The position numbers were made by a program, and so were the translations under genes. 10,964 nucleotides of DNA, from the NCBI GenBank assembly GCA_003990745.1, contig RBNI01006803.1, forward strand, positions 1 through 10,964, given 5' to 3'. The DNA is from Jimgerdemannia flammicorona. Taxonomy: Eukaryota > Mucoromycota > Endogonomycetes > Endogonales > Endogonaceae. This document shows positions 6,749 to 10,964 of the stretch, piece after piece. Within the stretch, counting starts at the first letter, position 1; each line of letters begins with the position of its first letter. The notes below the pieces were generated by a model. That model saw nothing but the letters and a program-made list of their open reading frames with translations. It searched no databases and had not been told where the DNA came from.

Positions 6749-8521
6749 GAATCTGATGGTGAATCTGACGGTGAATTCAATGGTACAGCCAGTGACATCT
6801 ACACCAACTGCAAAGGCTAGCAGAACAACATCTATACCCGGAACGACACTGAAGACTACGCCAAAGACATCCTTGGGACCTATGCCAGCGAAAGCACACC
6901 CATTCAGATGGCAATGAAGTTGCAAGAACCAAGGATAACGGAAATTACGGACGAGGATGACGAAGAGGATACCTCTTCGAAGGGCAAACAAAAGCGCAAA
7001 TCCAGAGTTCTAGATACAGATTTAGAAGGTTATTGGGACCTGCCTAAGACATCCCATCATGACAACAATAGCGGACATCACGTGAACTACGCCGGTTCTT
7101 ATGAATGTGCATATATTGCAATGACCAGCGAACTGAAGAACTATGACAAAGCCATTCACTCAAATGATAAGAAGGAGTGGAGAAGGGCTATGGATGAGGA
7201 GTACAGATTGCTCATCGAAAACAACACTTGGGATCTAGTAAGCCTTCTAGCAGAGCAACAAGCTATAGGATCGAAGTGGGTCTACAAGATCAAGCGTAAG
7301 GCTAATGGCAATGTAGAACGGTATAAGGCTTGATTTGTAGCAAAGGGGTACTCATAAGGCCACGGCATAGACTATGATGAGACATTTTCCCTGGTATTTA
7401 AGTTGACTTCGCTTAGAATACTTCTTGTGATCGGAGCCAAGTATGACTACAAAATATACCAAATAGACATAAAGACAGTGTTCTTGAATGGTGACATAGA
7501 CACGGAGTTATATATACGACAACCACAAGGATACGAACTATATGACAATGATGGAAACGAGCTCATATGTAAATTACGCAAAGGGCTCTATGGAATCAAG
7601 CAAGCGGCAAGGTTGTGGAATTGAAAGATTGATGGATATCTCCTAGACAATGAATTCAAGCATTGTGAAGCTGATCCATGCATATACACCCGACATACAT
7701 TCTCAAGAATGGTATATCTGAGAATTTGGGTTGACGATATTATTTTAGTCAGAACAGCAAGTGAAATCAACGACGTAAAGGCTATACTATGCCAGGAATT
7801 CAAAATGACAGACTTAGGCGAAGTGTCCTATCTCCTTGGAATATCGATTACATGTAACAGGCATGAGCGCGCTATACACCTAATGCAAGCTACATACATT
7901 CGAAATATTCTCGAGCGTTTCAGGATGAGTGAATGCAAACCAGTCGGGACACCTATGGAAATATTCATGAAACTAAAGAAGTCTGACGCTACGCCCGAGA
8001 GAAATGACATCTCCTATCAACAAGCCATGGGATCTCTCATGTATCTTATGCAAGGGACGAGACCTGATATCTCTTTTGCAGTAAACAAAGCGGCGCAGTA
8101 TTCTTCATGCTACAACAATAGCCATTGGATGGCAATCAAGCAAATTTTCAGGTACATCAAAGGAACTGCAGACTATATGCTCAGTTTGGGCAGTGATAAT
8201 GGGCAAAGCGGGAGTACTATATGTCTATTTGGTTCTTGTAATGCCAATTGGGCTGGCAATTTAGATGACAGAAGGTCTACAACTGAATACATCTTTAAAG
8301 TAAACAACAGAGCCATTTCATAGCAAACGCGTAAGCAACCTTCAGTGGCAACATCCTCTATGCAAGCAGAATATCAAGTGTTGTCAATGGCAACAAAGGA
8401 GGCTATCTGGCTTCGAGAACTATTAAAGGAGCTGGGATACAAGCAATGGCACTCTACACTACTCCAGCAAGATAACCAATCAACGATTGCTTTGGCAAAG
8501 AATCCTATACACTATGCTAGG
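6749..8521 (+). pseudogene. copia reverse transcriptase and RNase H, broken and cut at the 3' end
   Basis: Frame 2 opens with an acidic, repetitive linker (ESDGESDGEF) and a variable region holding a TAG at 6818. The RVT_2-type reverse transcriptase then follows: WRRAMDEEYRLLIENNTWDLV near 7178-7240, SKWVYKIKRKANG near 7274-7312, the decayed RYKA*FVAKGYS* block (stops 7331 and 7355), QIDIKTVFLNGDID near 7460-7501 and the catalytic WVDD with Asp codons at 7733 and 7736. RNase H follows with GTRPDISFAV near 8054-8083, SCNANWAGNLDDRRST near 8234-8281 and SSMQAEYQVLS near 8354-8386. Three Asp positions of the DADWAGD motif are now Asn (8240, 8246, 8258), a G-to-A pattern. The TAG at 8321 stands where Trp is usual. 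Coding identity ends after NPIHYAR at about 8520. Confidence 0.93.
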
Positions 8522-8528
8522 AGTGTGA

Positions 8529-9024
8529 CATCAGTGGGACGGGGTCCTGGATGCTGATGGGGATATGATACACGGCACACAACAAATCTTAGGGGTGTTG
8601 AAGGAGAGATAGCAGGGCTTATGGAGTGAGGGAGAAGGGGGTGCTGATGAAGCGGAGATTATGGACTCACTGAATGAGTGGGGGCCGCCACGGGTAGCTG
8701 GACTGAGTGACTTGATCGTACCAGTGCTGGGGGAAGAGATTCAGAGTGTCCTGGCAGCAACTAAACTAGGGATGGCGCCTGGGGAGGATGGACTGCCATG
8801 GGACTTCTAGAAGAAGATGGTTGAGGTTCCTGGAGTTTTGGGTGAGATGGCTGCTCTCTGTGACCATGTCCTTCAGAGCGGTGAGTGGGTGGGGGAGTAG
8901 GATCTCAGGCTGGTGACCTTATTGTACAAAGACAAGGGGAGGAGAGAAGACTGGAAGAACTGGAGGCCGATCATGCTTCTGGACATAGATAGGAAGATAG
9001 TGACTAAGGTGATTGTCGCAAGGC
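8529..9024 (+). pseudogene. LINE RT, linker and first fingers part (frame 3)
   Basis: This segment would lead into the reverse transcriptase of the LINE ORF2. It shows a DADGDMIHGTQQILGVLKER stretch near 8550-8609, like the 'detail before RT' linker of LINE proteins, then GLSDLIVPVLGEEIQSVLAA near 8700-8759 and MAPGEDGLPWDF near 8772-8807, which is the 'PGxDGL' motif. LVTLLYKDKGRREDW near 8910-8954 and NWRPIMLLDIDRKIVTKV near 8958-9011 are RT motifs 1 and 2 of non-LTR elements. TAG stops lie at 8610, 8808 and 8898; the last two could be decayed Trp codons. Past 9022 the reading moves to frame 1, as if one base had been gained. Confidence 0.85.
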
Positions 9025-10530
9025 TGCAGAGTTGCCCAACAGGTGCTGAGGGAGGAGCAGCAGGGCTTTGTTGGGGGCAGACTTATAAGAGATGGGACTG
9101 CATGGGTTCATAGTGTGATTGAGGGGGCCCAGGCCTATGGCCTGGATGGAAGGTTGGTCTTTCTGGACCAGGAGAAGGCCTACGACCATGTACAGCGGGT
9201 GTGGCTGGGTAAAGTGTTGAACCGAATTGGAGTTCCCCCAAGGTTTAGTGCCTCTATGTTGAGTCTGCTGGAGAGCAGTCGGGCAGCTCTGCTTTGTAAT
9301 GCTCACCAGGGGAGGGCATTTTCCTTGGGAAGAGGAGTTCCTCAGGGGGATCCTCTGTCCCCTATTCTTTATGCCCTTTCGCTGGAGCCATTGATGGATA
9401 GGATTCGCTGGAAGGTGGCAGGGCTCTCTATATATGGTATAGTGTGGAAGGTGGGGGCCTTTGCGGACGATATAGTGGTTGGACTTGGGAATGTGGCAGA
9501 TATGGCAGCCCTACAGGAGACAGTGGAGTGGTATGAGGCCCACTCGGGGGTGAAGCTCAACTGGCATAAGTGTGAGACAATGGTGCTAGAGAATGGGCTA
9601 GTGGGTGGGGACGTCATTGGAACAATTGTCCCTACTGGTGAGGTGGTGTGGTATTTGGGCATCTTCCTCTCTGTATATGGTTCTGTCTTGCCACGAGGGT
9701 GGTGGGAGAGCAGGGTGAACATTTGGGGGGAGGCCCTTCGAGGTTGGGGAGGTCGACATATCTCTCTAGCAGGGTGAGTATCAATTCTGAATATTTACTG
9801 GTTCCCCAAGCTGTGGTATGTGGCATATCACCTTGACTTCCCAGCATAGGTAGTGAAGAAGCTGATGAAGATGGCTAGGGATTGGATTTGGGTGGGGAGG
9901 AGGTTCCAGGTCAGTTGGGATACTCTTGTGAGGCCGGTAGTCAGGGGAGGTCTTGGGCTGGTGGACTTTCCTAAGAGGCTGCACTGTTTGTGAGCCTAGT
10001 GGTTGAAAAGAGCTGTGGAATTGCAGGGTGGAAGTTGGGTACCTCTGATGCAGAAGGTATGGGAGAGGTGAACATCTCCTTGGGGGTCCTCCGGCAATCT
10101 GCACTCTTTGGTGGGGCTTAATGGAATTCAGCGGCTGTGGTTTAAGGGCTTCTGGTGGGGCATAGCTGATGGAGCACACCAAATTGGCCTGCACTGGTGG
10201 GGCAATGAGGGGGAGGTAGTGTGGGGGCCGAATATGTGGTGTTGGGATAGATTGCTCCTGGGGGGTACATCACTTGCTATGTTCGATATTGGGGAGGGAG
10301 TAGAGTGTCAGCAGGGGCTTGGCCAGGATCTTTGGCCCAGTAGCTGGCAGGTGGCAGAGATCGGCAAGGAGTGGGACTGGGCTGGTATCTGGTCTTGGAG
10401 CACAGAGGTACGGAGGTGGCTTCCTCCCAAGTTCTGGGTGGTATGGTGGAGAATGTTGTGGAGGAATGTTATGCTGAATTTCTGTATGGGGCATCTGGTG
10501 GATGGTGGACAATTTGACTGTGAGGAGTGA
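9025..10530 (+). pseudogene. LINE RT palm, thumb and connection region (frame 1)
   Basis: This is the catalytic part of a non-LTR reverse transcriptase. QQGFVGGRLIRDG near 9055-9093 leads to motif A, VFLDQEKAYDHV, with catalytic Asp at 9166. GVPQGDPLSPILYALSLEPL near 9334-9393 is motif B, and GAFADDIVVGLG near 9454-9489 is motif C, with Asp codons at 9466 and 9469. SGVKLNWHKCETMVL near 9547-9591 is the usual 'SGAKVNWxKS' block. The frame continues, past stops at 9775, 9847, 9991, 9997 and 10069, through HISLAG*VSILN near 9760-9795, FPKLWYVAYHL and RGGLGLVDFPKRL, the standard connection region of plant- and fungal-type LINEs. It then reads WLPPKFWVVWWRMLWRN and ends CEE before TGA 10528, entering the zinc-binding region. 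The 254-residue stretch 9013-9777 is the longest open piece in the window. Confidence 0.92.
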
Positions 10531-10964
10531 TGTTGGGAGAGCTGGGGGTCAGGTATAGACGCCAGAACATTGGCTAGGAGAGTGTGAGGTTTTGGGGGAC
10601 TTTTGGGCTGAGATAGGAGATCGGCTGAGTATGAGGCGTAGACTGGTGGGGGAGGGAGATCGATGGGAGGACTTGAGATCTCAGCTCATGGGTGGGGTGG
10701 GTAATAGTTGGCTCACTATAGGATGGGTATTAGCAATATGGGTAGGACTGGCGGGCCATTGGCTTTTTGTATTTGAGGAGGGTCAGCAGATGGGGCTGGG
10801 GGAGAAGGTGTTGCGATGGGAAGAGCTATTGGGGGATCTGCTGACTGGTTGGTGGGTGGGTTGGGGTCCTCAGGGGGGCCAACATCATGGTTTGGTGGTA
10901 AGGATCTGTGAGCAGAGTGGGGGGAGAGTGGAGATAGTGTTAGACAAGGTAGTCTTTCACCGGG
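10526..10964 (+). pseudogene. LINE C-terminal zinc-binding region (frame 2), open to the window edge
   Basis: After a change from frame 1 to frame 2 near 10522-10527, consistent with one lost base, reading continues with a single stop (TAG 10556) and is then open for 135 codons to the edge. TPEHWLGECEVLGDFWAEIG near 10559-10618 fits the second half (His-x4-Cys) of the RT zinc-binding domain known as zf-RVT; the first Cys pair lies just upstream in frame 1 (one Cys visible at 10519). The rest is Trp- and Gly-rich (IGWVLAIWVGLAGHWLFVFE near 10721-10780) and matches nothing I can name. It is the expected C-terminus of the LINE protein rather than a separate gene. Confidence 0.7.

Larger units (their letters stand above)
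4056..8521 (+). mobile_element. Ty1/copia LTR retrotransposon (element C), 3' end missing
   Basis: A 5' LTR, a primer binding site and a single gag-protease-integrase-RT-RNase H frame, with integrase ahead of RT, define the Ty1/copia superfamily. Coding is in frame 3 from 4254 to about 6748 and then frame 2 to 8521, so one base appears to have been lost near 6745-6750. Eleven in-frame stops are present; six are TGA and fit CGA (4698, 4827, 5985, 6447, 7331, 7622). The element ends inside RNase H, just before the usual TKHIDI-type motif, where LINE sequence begins. The polypurine tract and 3' LTR are not in the window. CpG sites are frequent, so this is younger than element A. Confidence 0.95.
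8522..10964 (+). mobile_element. LINE-like non-LTR retrotransposon (element D), 5' part missing, runs off the window
   Basis: From about 8529 the sequence reads as the linker before a LINE reverse transcriptase, then RT, thumb and connection region, and a C-terminal RT zinc-binding region. The copia reading stops at about 8520, so the junction is near 8521-8528. No endonuclease is present; 5' loss is usual for elements copied by target-primed reverse transcription. Three reading frames follow each other (3, 1, 2), with shifts near 9022-9030 and 10522-10527. The + strand is strongly G-rich and C-poor (in 10201-10260, 28 G against 6 C), quite unlike elements A to C. The 3' end and any A-tail lie outside the window, so whether D is inserted in C or merely next to it cannot be decided. 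Confidence 0.88.

Noticed and set aside
9004..10512. Several minus-strand open frames of 70-137 residues opposite the LINE
   Set aside because: They are Pro/His/Ser-rich mirror images of the G-rich sense strand, have no recognisable domain, and lie opposite clear RT motifs.
1..10964. CRISPR array, tRNA or rRNA genes
   Set aside because: I saw no regularly spaced palindromic repeats with unique spacers, no cloverleaf and no rRNA-like stretch. The two tandem arrays have no spacers.

Overview
The window contains only transposable elements. I see no host gene, rRNA, tRNA or CRISPR array. At least four retroelement pieces lie in or against one another, all readable on the + strand and all broken. 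The mix of Ty3/gypsy, Ty1/copia and a LINE-type element with a C-terminal RT zinc-binding domain, together with decay by C-to-T and G-to-A changes, suggests a repeat-rich, cytosine-methylating eukaryote. A filamentous fungus, possibly a basidiomycete, is most likely, but the lineage is an inference and not shown by any host gene.

Layout. (1) Element A, an old Ty3/gypsy remnant, covers 1-1541 and resumes at about 2944-4055. Its order is the end of the reverse transcriptase (RT), RNase H, the integrase zinc-binding domain, the integrase core, then, after an interruption, the integrase C-terminus, a broken downstream frame and an 18-bp tandem repeat. (2) Element B (about 1542-2943) splits A's integrase. 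It looks like LTR-derived DNA: a TATA box, an unrecognised 263-codon frame with an acidic tail, four 35-bp tandem repeats, a second TATA box and an AATAAA. (3) Element C (about 4056-8521) is a Ty1/copia element with its 5' LTR, an initiator-tRNA-type primer binding site and an almost complete gag-protease-integrase-RT-RNase H frame. It has 11 in-frame stops and one frameshift and loses its 3' end. (4) Element D (about 8522-10964, running off the window) is a LINE-like element without its endonuclease. It covers the linker, RT, thumb/connection region and C-terminal zinc-binding region in three successive frames.

Relative age can be read from CpG content. A contains no CpG dinucleotide at all (1-1546 and 2659-4069). 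B holds ten. C is rich in CpG, with 15 in 4321-4690. Many of the broken codons fit CGA to TGA, CAR to TAR or TGG to TAG changes. So A is oldest, B entered A, and C lies next to or inside A's 3' end; D adjoins or entered C.

The least ordinary part is the recurring arrangement of an unrecognised frame followed at once by short tandem repeats, seen once in A (3425-4048) and once in B (1784-2722) with unrelated repeat units. In B this lies next to LTR-type promoter and poly(A) signals. It may be an accessory gene carried at the 3' end, or inside the LTR, of these gypsy elements.
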